A DNA stretch of 7,969 bases from an uncultured Clostridia bacterium (GTDB lineage: Bacteria > Bacillota > Clostridia > Oscillospirales > Oscillospiraceae), in contig CAMWQV010000074.1 in the NCBI GenBank assembly GCA_947176425.1, positions 1-7,969 of the forward strand, read 5' to 3'. Under the pieces are notes generated by a model that worked only from the letters and a program-made list of their open reading frames with translations, was not told the DNA's origin and made no database searches. Below are positions 1 through 5,197 of the stretch, in pieces (the stretch's first letter is position 1; the number at the start of each line of letters is the position of its first letter). A program made the position numbers and the translations under genes.

Positions 1-419
1 CCTATATGAGCTACAAGACCCACGCGGACAACGACTCCATGTACAACACCCCCAACTGCTGGGCCATCTACTGCTGCGGCAAGGTCTTCAAGTACCTCAA
101 GAGCATCGGCGGTCTGGAAGCGATGGAAAAGATGAACATTGACAAGGCGCAGGTCATGTATGATTTCCTGGATAACTCGAAAATGTTCAAGGGTACTGTG
201 GAGAAAGATTCCCGCTCTCTTATGAACATCCCCTTCGTGACCGGCGATAAAGACCTGGACGCGAAAGTCGTTGCCGCTACCAAAGCCGCCGGTTACGACA
301 ACCTCAAGGGCCATAAGAGCGTCGGCGGACTGCGCGCCAGCGTGTATAACGCCATGCCGAAAGAAGGCGTCGAGGCGCTGGTGGAGTTCCTGAAAAAGTT
401 CGAGCAGGAAAATTCCTGA
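1..419 (+). CDS. serC: Phosphoserine aminotransferase, C-terminal part (5' end outside window)
   Basis: SerC is a PLP-dependent cytoplasmic enzyme that transfers the amino group of glutamate to 3-phosphohydroxypyruvate, giving O-phosphoserine in the second step of serine synthesis. The reading frame is open through the left edge (first full codon at base 3), so the ATG at base 6 is internal. About 138 of the usual 360 or so residues are present. The visible part begins in the conserved segment DSMYNTP followed by an aromatic-rich AIY stretch, and carries the family's C-terminal signature GHKSVGGLRAS followed by YNAMPKEGV, which includes phosphate-binding and substrate-site residues. The PLP lysine lies upstream of the window. 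serA starts 30 nt downstream on the same strand, so the two form an operon covering consecutive steps. Identification is firm; only the 5' end is missing. Confidence 0.96.
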   Translation, partial: YMSYKTHADNDSMYNTPNCWAIYCCGKVFKYLKSIGGLEAMEKMNIDKAQVMYDFLDNSKMFKGTVEKDSRSLMNIPFVTGDKDLDAKVVAATKAAGYDNLKGHKSVGGLRASVYNAMPKEGVEALVEFLKKFEQENS

Positions 420-434
420 ACCATATGATTTGAT

Positions 435-440
435 AGGAGA
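435..440 (+). promoter_or_regulatory. Ribosome-binding site of serA
   Basis: AGGAGA lies 9 nt before the serA ATG at 450, inside the 30-nt serC-serA gap. It fixes the serA start and supports independent translation within a shared transcript. Confidence 0.8.
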
Positions 441-449
441 GTTATCTGT

Positions 450-1361
450 ATGAAGATCCTTGTTACCGACGGAATGGACAAATCCGCTCTGGAAAAACTG
501 AAAGCAAACGGACATGAAGTGACAGAACGCTTTTATGGTCCCGACGAGCTGGGCGCGGCTCTGCGTGATTTTGACGCGGTCGTAGTACGCAGCGCAACCA
601 AAGTCCGGCAGAAGCAGTTAGATGAGGCCAAAGGCGGCCAGCTGAAACTGATTATCCGCGGCGGCGTGGGCGTTGACAATATCGACGTCAAGTATGCGGA
701 AGACGCCGGAATCACCGTGAAAAATACCCCCCGCGCTTCCTCCAACTCCGTGGCGGAACTGGCTATGGGCCATATGTTCTCCTGCGCCCGCTTTATCTCC
801 GTCGCGGGCCACACCATGCGTGAGGATAAATGGGAGAAAAAAGCGTATGGCAAGGGCATTGAACTGGGCGGCAAAACGCTGGGCATTATCGGTTTCGGAC
901 GCATCGGCCAGGCTCTCGGCAGAATGGCGAAGGGCGTCGGGATGGAGGTCATTGCCCAGGATATCTTCCATGTGCCCGGAATTGAGGACGAAATCGGCAT
1001 GAAATATGTGGAGCTGGACGAACTGCTGGAACGTTCCGATTTTATCTCCCTGCATACGCCGTCCCTCAATGGCGTCAAGCTCATCTGCAAAGAAAACATC
1101 GACAAGATGAAAGACGGCGTTGTCTTTATCAACACCAGCCGCGGCGACAACGTCAATGAGTACGATCTGCTGGAAGCCCTGAACTCCGGCAAAATCCGCG
1201 CCGCCGGTCTGGATGTCTATGCCGACGAGCCTGCCAGCAACAAAGCCCTGTACAACCATCCCGCCGTTTCCTGCACCCCGCATATCGGTGCCGCTACCAA
1301 AGAAGCGCAGCAGAGAATCGGTATGGAGATCGTTGATATTATTGAGAATTTCGGAAAATAA
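450..1361 (+). CDS. serA: D-3-phosphoglycerate dehydrogenase, short form without ACT domain
   Basis: Catalyses NAD-dependent oxidation of 3-phosphoglycerate to 3-phosphohydroxypyruvate, the entry step of serine synthesis, whose product goes directly to SerC. The 303-residue protein has the D-2-hydroxyacid dehydrogenase layout: an N-terminal catalytic half-domain, an NAD-binding Rossmann domain with GFGRIG at about 148-153 and the ribose-binding Asp at about 171, then the return to the catalytic domain. The expected catalytic Arg (SRG, R231), Glu (DEP, E260) and His (PHIGA, H278) are all present. RGGVGVDNID at 70-79 is also typical. The protein stops shortly after the catalytic fold and lacks the C-terminal ACT serine-binding domain, and also the intervening domain of long forms, so feedback inhibition through ACT is not expected. 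A generic 2-hydroxyacid dehydrogenase is the alternative, but pairing with serC makes PGDH strongly preferred. Confidence 0.94.
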   Translation: MKILVTDGMDKSALEKLKANGHEVTERFYGPDELGAALRDFDAVVVRSATKVRQKQLDEAKGGQLKLIIRGGVGVDNIDVKYAEDAGITVKNTPRASSNSVAELAMGHMFSCARFISVAGHTMREDKWEKKAYGKGIELGGKTLGIIGFGRIGQALGRMAKGVGMEVIAQDIFHVPGIEDEIGMKYVELDELLERSDFISLHTPSLNGVKLICKENIDKMKDGVVFINTSRGDNVNEYDLLEALNSGKIRAAGLDVYADEPASNKALYNHPAVSCTPHIGAATKEAQQRIGMEIVDIIENFGK

Positions 1362-1372
1362 TTCCGCCTGAA

Positions 1373-1412
1373 CGGTTGACAGCCGGAGTATTCAGTTACT
1401 CCGGCTGTCAGT
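1373..1412 (+). repeat. 40-bp direct repeat, left copy
   Basis: Matches 1950-1989 at 36 of 40 positions by eye, in the same orientation. The repeat contains the terminator hairpin plus a few flanking bases. The two copies bracket the toxin-antitoxin module. The left copy has the intact stem. Confidence 0.8.
1377..1410 (+). terminator. Hairpin terminator after serCA (left copy of a repeated hairpin)
   Basis: Perfect 14-bp inverted repeat (TGACAGCCGGAGTA at 1377-1390 and its complement at 1397-1410) around a 6-nt loop, 15 nt after the serA stop. The following plus-strand sequence is only weakly T-rich (GTGATTTATG), so termination may be imperfect. A nearly identical hairpin lies at 1956-1985. 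Confidence 0.75.
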
Positions 1413-1472
1413 GATTTATGAAACAGTTCCTCTGAAGGGCAACGGAAAAATGTAAAAATTCTTTAAATGAGA

Positions 1473-1501
1473 TTGACAACACAAACAACAACTGCTATAA
1501 T
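1473..1501 (+). promoter_or_regulatory. Promoter of the antitoxin RNA
   Basis: TTGACA at 1473-1478, a 17-nt spacer and TATAAT at 1496-1501 form a perfect sigma-A consensus. Initiation is expected near 1508. No protein-coding frame follows, which fits a constitutive promoter for a small antisense RNA. Confidence 0.85.
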
Positions 1502-1507
1502 AATACC

Positions 1508-1613
1508 ATAAAGACCGTTAGGCGGTTGCTTTAAGGTTAAGTACTAGGATGCTATAAACACCCAAAATGAACGTCACCTATTGCAGTAGGTGGCGTTCAG
1601 TCTACTTCCTTTT
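1508..1613 (+). ncRNA. Candidate type I antitoxin RNA, antisense to toxin mRNA 3' end
   Basis: Predicted RNA of about 106 nt from the consensus promoter at 1473-1501 to the hairpin at 1568-1599 and TTTT at 1610-1613. The 5' end can fold into a hairpin (AAAG and ACCG pairing with CGGT and CTTT, about 1511-1532). The 3' part, roughly 1560-1613, is fully complementary to the 3' end of the convergent toxin mRNA, covering its terminator, stop codon and last few codons. This convergent tail-to-tail geometry is known from txpA/ratA and bsrG/SR4 of Bacillus, where the antisense RNA promotes RNase III cleavage or decay of the toxin mRNA. The RNA's boundaries and function are inferred; promoter and terminator are seen directly. 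Confidence 0.7.
1568..1599. terminator. Shared bidirectional terminator of toxin and antitoxin RNAs
   Basis: A 13-bp stem (1568-1580 with 1587-1599) around a 6-nt loop. On the plus strand one pair is U-G, so the antitoxin RNA pairs fully; on the minus strand that position is an A-C mismatch. On the minus side the stem is followed directly by TTTTGGGTGTTT; on the plus side a TTTT run lies 11 nt after the stem. The toxin stop codon (1602-1604) is 2 nt from the stem. Confidence 0.75.
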
Positions 1614-1703
1614 GGTGTCTACGATGTGAGCAATCAGTCCGATAACGTCAATTATAATACTTATGACGGTCAGGACCAATATGACAGATTCGTATGTAGT
1701 CAC
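1602..1703 (-). CDS. Putative holin-like small membrane toxin (type I TA)
   Basis: A 33-residue peptide starting with GTG: MTTYESV, a hydrophobic stretch of about 20 residues (about 7-28, rich in Ile, Val and Leu and interrupted by D19 and G22), then a charged tail, DTKRK. The MTTYE start, single membrane span and lysine-rich end match the Firmicutes holin-like toxin family (Hol_Tox; TxpA/BsrG-like peptides), which insert in the cytoplasmic membrane and perturb it when their antisense RNA is lost. In-frame TGA and TAA codons lie just upstream of the CTG-GTG pair, so GTG at 1701-1703 is the only reasonable start. AAGGAGGG precedes it by 10 nt. A full promoter, long leader, terminator and convergent antisense RNA surround it. 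Toxicity is inferred from family and context. Confidence 0.8.
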   Translation of the reverse strand: MTTYESVILVLTVISIIIDVIGLIAHIVDTKRK

Positions 1704-1713
1704 CAGTTATCAC

Positions 1714-1739
1714 CCTCCTTTCGCACAATGCTAAGGAGG
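1714..1739 (-). promoter_or_regulatory. Shine-Dalgarno-sequestering hairpin in toxin mRNA leader
   Basis: On the minus strand, CCTCCTT (1739-1733) is an exact complement of the toxin's AAGGAGG (1720-1714), separated by a 12-nt loop. In the mRNA this 7-bp stem would hide the ribosome-binding site. Masked Shine-Dalgarno sequences are a known control in type I toxin mRNAs such as bsrG. Confidence 0.65.
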
Positions 1740-1852
1740 TTATCGGATGTGTTTCTGAAAAGAACGGTCCGAGCCTTCTCAGCATCGGATATCGCACAAC
1801 CACCTGATTTTATCGCTTCGTCGAGCTTTAAGAAAGTTTGCTCTGCCCGGCG

Positions 1853-1864
1853 CGGTCTTTATGG
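1853..1864 (-). repeat. 12-nt motif shared by the 5' ends of toxin and antitoxin RNAs
   Basis: CCATAAAGACCG on the minus strand near the predicted toxin mRNA start also occurs exactly at 1506-1517 on the plus strand at the predicted antitoxin start. The copies form an inverted repeat on DNA, so the two RNAs carry identical rather than complementary 5' sequences. Confidence 0.7.
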
Positions 1865-1872
1865 CAAGGAAT

Positions 1873-1901
1873 ATTATATAGTGATTAACAGCAAATGTCA
1901 A
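1873..1901 (-). promoter_or_regulatory. Promoter of the toxin mRNA
   Basis: On the minus strand TTGACA (1901-1896), a 17-nt spacer and TATAAT (1878-1873) form a perfect sigma-A consensus. Initiation near 1866 gives an untranslated leader of about 160 nt and an mRNA of about 300 nt ending at the shared terminator, sizes typical of Bacillus type I toxin mRNAs. Confidence 0.85.
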
Positions 1902-1949
1902 TTCTCTAAAGAATATTTTCCCATAAATTTTACTCATTTCACCTAAGAG

Positions 1950-1989
1950 CGGTAAACAGCCGAAGTATTCAGATACTCCGGCTGTCAGT
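1950..1989 (+). repeat. 40-bp direct repeat, right copy
   Basis: Second copy of the repeat at 1373-1412, four differences in 40 bases, same orientation. It closes the right side of the toxin-antitoxin module, about 540 bp from the left copy. Confidence 0.8.
1956..1985. terminator. Hairpin terminator, right copy
   Basis: A 12-bp stem with one A-C mismatch (ACAGCCGAAGTA with TACTCCGGCTGT) and a 6-nt loop. TTTATTT follows shortly after on the plus strand; on the minus strand it is followed by only TTT. It separates the minus-strand noncoding RNA upstream from the toxin promoter, so it may stop read-through into the toxin. Confidence 0.6.
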
Positions 1990-2026
1990 TTATTTAATCC
2001 AAAAATCTTTTCGTCGAATTATGATG

Positions 2027-2174
2027 AAAAACTACTTGTAAATTTTTCAATGGTGTGGTATAGTAGAGGCGAGACAAATGAAGGCAGGACGTGAGGGCCT
2101 CGACCCCCCTCACGCCCCTATGCGGGAAATCCCGTTTAGCCTCACTCCCACACAATAGCAATTTGCTACGCCAG
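2027..2174 (-). ncRNA. Structured noncoding RNA, possibly raiA-motif type
   Basis: A consensus promoter (2180-2208) starts a minus-strand RNA near 2174 with no usable reading frame but nested stems: GTGTGG (2153-2148) with CCACAC (2058-2053); GTGAGGC (2145-2139) with GTCTCGC (2075-2069); a 12-bp stem 2118-2107 with 2097-2086 closing a 9-nt loop; and a side hairpin CGGG-ATTT-CCCG (2134-2123). Four of these pairs are G-U on the minus strand and would be A-C mismatches on the plus strand, which sets the strand. The 3' end is unclear: a TTTTT run at 2031-2027 or the hairpin at 1956-1985, giving about 150-220 nt. A compact structured RNA of this size in Clostridia suggests the raiA-motif class, but I cannot confirm this from memory; 6S RNA is an alternative. 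Confidence 0.6.
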
Positions 2175-2179
2175 TCCCT

Positions 2180-2208
2180 ATTATAACGGATCTCCGCAAA
2201 TTTTTCAA
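2180..2208 (-). promoter_or_regulatory. Promoter of the structured noncoding RNA
   Basis: On the minus strand TTGAAA (2208-2203), a 17-nt spacer and TATAAT (2185-2180). The predicted start is near 2174, in AGGGACTGG. No coding sequence follows before the next hairpins. Confidence 0.75.
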
Positions 2209-2252
2209 GGTCTGTTTTTAGATTTCATCAGGGATTTGGGTGTTAGATATAT

Positions 2253-2290
2253 GCGGTGTGGGGTGGCTTTATCCTGCACCGCTTTTGTTT
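2253..2290 (+). terminator. Terminator-like hairpin upstream of the 61-aa gene
   Basis: GCGGTG (2253-2258) pairs with CACCGC (2277-2282), extended by GG-CC pairs inside, followed by TTTTGTTT. No plus-strand gene ends just before it, so it either ends a plus-strand RNA or attenuates the downstream leader. Confidence 0.5.
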
Positions 2291-2292
2291 GT

Positions 2293-2354
2293 CTCAGCAG
2301 GAATGCCCGATGGGGCCGGGAAGGGTTCCCACCCCTGACGGCGGAACTGTTGAG
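2293..2354 (+). promoter_or_regulatory. Long leader hairpin before the 61-aa gene
   Basis: Nested pairing: CTCAGCAG (2293-2300) with CTGTTGAG (2347-2354); GCC (2305-2307) with GGC (2340-2342); GGGG (2312-2315) with CCCC (2332-2335); GGGAA (2318-2322) with TTCCC (2326-2330). It ends 9 nt before the ribosome-binding site. I do not recognise it as a known riboswitch class. No convincing promoter was found for this gene. Confidence 0.5.
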
Positions 2355-2379
2355 AAAAACAAAAAGGAGGAATCAACCC

Positions 2380-2565
2380 ATGTTAGAGTTATATCAAAAA
2401 ATGTACACAACACTTTTCAACAGTATTGACAATGTGATGGAGTATATCACCCGTGAAATGATGATCCCGGAGACTTACGACTGGAATCACACGCGGGAGA
2501 TACTCTTAAAACTCCAGGCAGCACATCAGAAAACTGAGGACATGTATGTGAATTTCGAGGATTAA
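2380..2565 (+). CDS. Small hypothetical protein, 61 aa
   Basis: I do not recognise a named family. The start is ATG at 2380, preceded by a strong AAGGAGG (2364-2370) at 9 nt. The frame is open further upstream, but that stretch is the leader hairpin and lacks a ribosome-binding site. The peptide is acidic, soluble-looking and probably two helices: residues about 3-27 (LYQKMYTTLFNSIDNVMEYI) and about 38-58 (an REILLKLQAAHQKTEDMY segment), joined by PETYDWN. It has no signal peptide, membrane span or metal motif. It resembles the small uncharacterised proteins often seen in gut Clostridia with a YxxLFN...L..A...TE.LY pattern; that is recollection, not a search result. A strong terminator follows, so it is probably a single-gene unit, with the structured leader suggesting RNA-level control. 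Confidence 0.75.
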   Translation: MLELYQKMYTTLFNSIDNVMEYITREMMIPETYDWNHTREILLKLQAAHQKTEDMYVNFED

Positions 2566-2591
2566 AAACAGCTGAAAAACGCAGAATCTCA

Positions 2592-2625
2592 GACCGCTCC
2601 CTGTATTCCGGGGAGCGGTCCTGTT
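2592..2625. terminator. Terminator between convergent 61-aa gene and LD-carboxypeptidase gene
   Basis: A 10-bp perfect stem, GACCGCTCCC (2592-2601) with GGGAGCGGTC (2611-2620), 9-nt loop, followed on the plus strand by CTGTTTTATCTT. On the minus strand the stem comes just after the carboxypeptidase stop (2626-2628) but the following sequence is not T-rich, so it is best for the plus strand and may serve both. Confidence 0.85.
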
Positions 2626-3540
2626 TTATCTTGTGACCGAAATCGTGCCCTTCTCTCCATCCACAGTACAGACTGTACCCAGCGGGAGTGTGGTCATAGG
2701 CTTGCAGTGTGCGGAGTATAGATTGTAAAGAACAGGTTTCGGCCATTCGGCGAAAAATTCTTGCAGAAGCTGTTCCGGACCGTAGTCTTTTTGATAGGCA
2801 TTTTTGCAGCCGGTGAAAACGCCGAACACCAAACCTGCGGCGGAATCCAGTATCCCCGCATATAAAAGCTGGCTCAGCATACGCTCCAGGGCGTAGACCG
2901 CTTCCCCCACATCCTCCAAATAGAGAATTTTATCTTTCGCGTCAATCTGCCAAGGTGTTCCGACAGATGTTTTTACCAGCGACAGATTCCCGCCTGTCAG
3001 CACCCCGGAGGCCCGGCCCGGACGCAGAATTTTCACAGGCTCTCCCGGAGGATTTTCTATCTGTAACGCGCCCTGTGCAGTCAGCGCGTTTTTCAGGCTT
3101 TGGCGGGTAAAATCATCCCAATCCGGAACGCGGTTTGCTGTGGGGCCGTGAAATGTAACAAATCCGCAATGCTGTTGAATTGCCATGTGCAGCGTCGTGA
3201 TATCGCTGAATCCGATAAACGGTTTTGGGTTTTTCGCAATGAGATCATAGTCCAGCAGGGGCAGCAGCTGCCATGCCGTACTTCCGCCGCGGACACACCA
3301 AACTGCTTTCACCTCCGGATCGCTGAACGCCTCATGAATATCACGAACCCGAACAGACGCTTCGGCGGCAGCGTAGCCGCTGGCTGTGACGCTGCGGCAG
3401 GATGCTCCGATTCGCGTCCGAAAGCCCAGCGATTCAACGGATGCGGCAATCTCCTCAACAGACACCCCTTCCGCTAACGGCGAGGAAGGCAGCAGCAGCA
3501 TAATCAAGTCCCCTGTCTGCGGGGCAGCCGGAAAAATCAT
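2626..3540 (-). CDS. S66 family LD-carboxypeptidase (LdcA/MccF-like)
   Basis: Cytoplasmic serine peptidase of the S66 family. LdcA members remove the terminal D-Ala from murein tetrapeptide during cell-wall recycling; MccF members cleave microcin C-type peptide-nucleotides. The 304-residue length is normal. An N-terminal LLPSSP motif is followed by CVRGG (82-86) and LLPLLDYD (oxyanion region), the nucleophile in GFSD (S112), the Glu of the triad in LYLED (E209) and the His in SAHCKPMTTLPLG (H278). The triad is complete; the sequence around the His departs a little from the common GHG form. The gene begins 3 nt after the stop of the M20 gene, with AGGAGG (3554-3549) inside that gene's end, so the two are translationally coupled. 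Murein peptide salvage is the likely role; the exact substrate is not determinable. Confidence 0.9.
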   Translation of the reverse strand: MIFPAAPQTGDLIMLLLPSSPLAEGVSVEEIAASVESLGFRTRIGASCRSVTASGYAAAEASVRVRDIHEAFSDPEVKAVWCVRGGSTAWQLLPLLDYDLIAKNPKPFIGFSDITTLHMAIQQHCGFVTFHGPTANRVPDWDDFTRQSLKNALTAQGALQIENPPGEPVKILRPGRASGVLTGGNLSLVKTSVGTPWQIDAKDKILYLEDVGEAVYALERMLSQLLYAGILDSAAGLVFGVFTGCKNAYQKDYGPEQLLQEFFAEWPKPVLYNLYSAHCKPMTTLPLGTVCTVDGEKGTISVTR

Positions 3541-3543
3541 CGG

Positions 3544-4728
3544 TCAAGCCTCCTGTGCGAGATAGTCCAGCGCCGCCTGTACTTCCACCGCCACTGCCAG
3601 CGGCAGGGCGTCAGGGTCGGCGGCAAAATGCGGATTGTGGTTCGGGCAGGTGAAGCCTTTTTCCGTATTCCCAACGCCGATATAATAGTAACAGCCCGGA
3701 ACAATATCGCTGAAATACCCGAAATCATCCGTGCCAAGAGACGGTTCCGGCAGTTCCAGAATATTGGACTCCCCCAAAATTTTTGCCGCTGACCGGCGCA
3801 GCAGTCCTGTGACGGCGGGATCGTTGCGGCAGCCGGGATAGCTCTCGAATATCTCAATCTCCGCTTCCACACCCATTCCCGCCGCAATGCCTGTTACGAC
3901 CGAACGGAAATCGTTTTTGACACGCGCCCGCGCCTCCCCGCCCATCGTGCGCAGGATGCCGGTAAGAACCGCTTCTTCCGGCATGACGTTTCCGGCGGTG
4001 CCGCTGTGGAACGTCCCGACTGTAACAATCACCGGTTCTGCGGGGGAAGTGCGGCGGCTGGAAATGGTTTGCAGTGCGGTGACAATCTGCGCTCCGGCAA
4101 CGATCACATCTGTGCCTAAATGTGGTTTTGCGCCGTGGGTGCCTTTTCCGCGTATCGTGACTGTGAACGGATTTGAAGCCGCACAGATCGGACCGCTACG
4201 GACCGTGAGCGTACCGGTGGGAATACCGCTTTCCACATGGCAGCAGAGCATGGCGTCAACATGGGGATTTTCCATACCTCCGGCGGCAATCATTCGTGCC
4301 GCGCCGCCGTCTCCCTCCTCGTCTGGCTGGAAAAACAGCTTGACATTTCCGTTGAAATCGCCGCGGCGCCGCTGGAACAGCTCCGCCGCCCCCAATAACG
4401 CCGCCGTATGGAAATCATGTCCGCAGGCGTGCATCACTCCGGGAGTACGGGAAGCGTAGGGCAGGCCGGTTTCCTCGGTAATGGGCAGGGCGTCGATGTC
4501 CGCACGAAATCCAATCGTGCGCCCGGGACCGCGGCCTTGAATCACTGCTAATGTACCGGTTTCGGCAAGGGATATGTGGCTGATTCCCAGTGCGGTGAGA
4601 TGTGCGCGAATCACACTGGCTGTATGATGCTCATGCCGTCCCAGTTCGGGGGCGGCGTGGAGGGTATAAAACAAGTCTTGCAGCGCGGGGGCCAGCGTAA
4701 GGGCCTCCGCTTTGATCGTTTCTGTCAT
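3544..4728 (-). CDS. M20 family metallo-amidohydrolase (N-acyl amino acid / peptide hydrolase)
   Basis: Zinc- or manganese-dependent amidohydrolase of the M20D group (hippuricase, IAA-amino acid hydrolase and N-acetyl-diaminopimelate deacetylase relatives), probably cytoplasmic. 394 residues, a full-length member. Metal and catalytic residues are visible: HACGHD (C102, H104), PDEEG (E137 catalytic base, E138 ligand), the His of CCHV (H164) and the distal His in PNHNPHF (H364). The lid domain carries GKGTHGA with H198 followed by PHLGTD. ATG at 4726-4728 is preceded by GGAG at 8 nt and by a promoter at 4764-4792. It is the first gene of an operon with the S66 LD-carboxypeptidase, which suggests shared handling of peptide or murein-derived amides. 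Substrate is uncertain; annotation as amidohydrolase is secure. Confidence 0.92.
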   Translation of the reverse strand: MTETIKAEALTLAPALQDLFYTLHAAPELGRHEHHTASVIRAHLTALGISHISLAETGTLAVIQGRGPGRTIGFRADIDALPITEETGLPYASRTPGVMHACGHDFHTAALLGAAELFQRRRGDFNGNVKLFFQPDEEGDGGAARMIAAGGMENPHVDAMLCCHVESGIPTGTLTVRSGPICAASNPFTVTIRGKGTHGAKPHLGTDVIVAGAQIVTALQTISSRRTSPAEPVIVTVGTFHSGTAGNVMPEEAVLTGILRTMGGEARARVKNDFRSVVTGIAAGMGVEAEIEIFESYPGCRNDPAVTGLLRRSAAKILGESNILELPEPSLGTDDFGYFSDIVPGCYYYIGVGNTEKGFTCPNHNPHFAADPDALPLAVAVEVQAALDYLAQEA

Positions 4729-4763
4729 AGGACCGGCTCCTTTTTTTCTGAAATCCTTCTGCT

Positions 4764-4792
4764 ATTATATACGCTGGACGCCGGTTTGTCAC
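4764..4792 (-). promoter_or_regulatory. Promoter of the M20-LD-carboxypeptidase operon
   Basis: On the minus strand GTGACA (4792-4787), a 17-nt spacer and TATAAT (4769-4764). Initiation near 4757 gives a leader of about 30 nt with GGAG at 4740-4737. Confidence 0.75.
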
Positions 4793-4816
4793 GCCTTTTT
4801 CTGGAACGCTCGATAT

Positions 4817-5172
4817 TTATAAGCAGTTCTTCTTTTCGACAATATCCTCGGCCCCATGAAAAGCGGCTAAATCTTGTAAGGCAAGTTCGATACCCTTGTG
4901 ATCGTTATAAGCGGAGTCGAATACGTTTTTCTCTTTGATGATAAATCTTTTGGTTCGCCACTCCATCTTGCAATCAAAATACCCTACAAAACAAACCGAT
5001 TTCCAACAAGGATCGACAGCGGCCATTTCATCCCCTTTTTCTTGAAATACTCAAATGTATAAGAATAGTCAAAAAATGTTTTCAGCCAGGTTTGATCTCG
5101 CATGAGCGTATCCATGGGGGAAATAAGACGGACTTCTTCGCTGTCCTGAACTGCATATTTATCAATCAGGTC
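4817..5172 (-). pseudogene. C-terminal remnant of a YcaQ-like winged-helix DNA glycosylase family gene, frameshifted
   Basis: Two overlapping reading frames read as one protein end. The upstream frame (5172 to the TAG at 4986-4984) gives SEEVRLISPMDTLMRD, an aromatic FFDYSYTFEYF stretch and ILVGNRFV. A shift near 4985-4997 leads into the second frame, VGYFDCKMEW to LAAFHGAEDI, ending with TAA at 4819-4817. Joined, this follows the C-terminal pattern of YcaQ/DUF1006 proteins (a P-(L/M)-D-x-L-x-x-D motif, then F-x-Y, then G-(D/N)-R-(F/L)-V-G, then an AAF/GAE end), which excise DNA crosslink or alkylation damage in better-known members. Roughly two-thirds of the expected protein is missing upstream, where the gdhA terminator begins. 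No promoter or start supports expression. The family call is from remembered motifs. Confidence 0.6.
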
Positions 5173-5197
5173 TTACAATCTTATCCCCTTTAGGACT

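Noticed and set aside
1733..1758. Strong Shine-Dalgarno AAGGAGG followed by ATG on the plus strand at 1747
   Set aside because: The frame is only three codons (ATG TGT TTC TGA). The AAGGAGG is explained as the complement of the anti-Shine-Dalgarno in the toxin leader.
1590..1946. Plus-strand open frame of 118 codons across the toxin locus
   Set aside because: It is antisense to the toxin gene, leader and promoter, has no ribosome-binding site and shows no recognisable protein.
2036..2064. Plus-strand promoter TTGTAA-17-TATAGT opposite the noncoding RNA
   Set aside because: It lies inside the pairing region of the minus-strand RNA, its boxes are weaker, and the stems in between lose pairs (A-C) on the plus strand. 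A low-level plus transcript ending at 2290 remains possible.
2236..2379. N-terminal extension of the 61-aa protein to an upstream ATG
   Set aside because: The extension is read from the terminator and leader hairpin, is compositionally unlike the rest, and has no ribosome-binding site, whereas ATG 2380 has a strong one.
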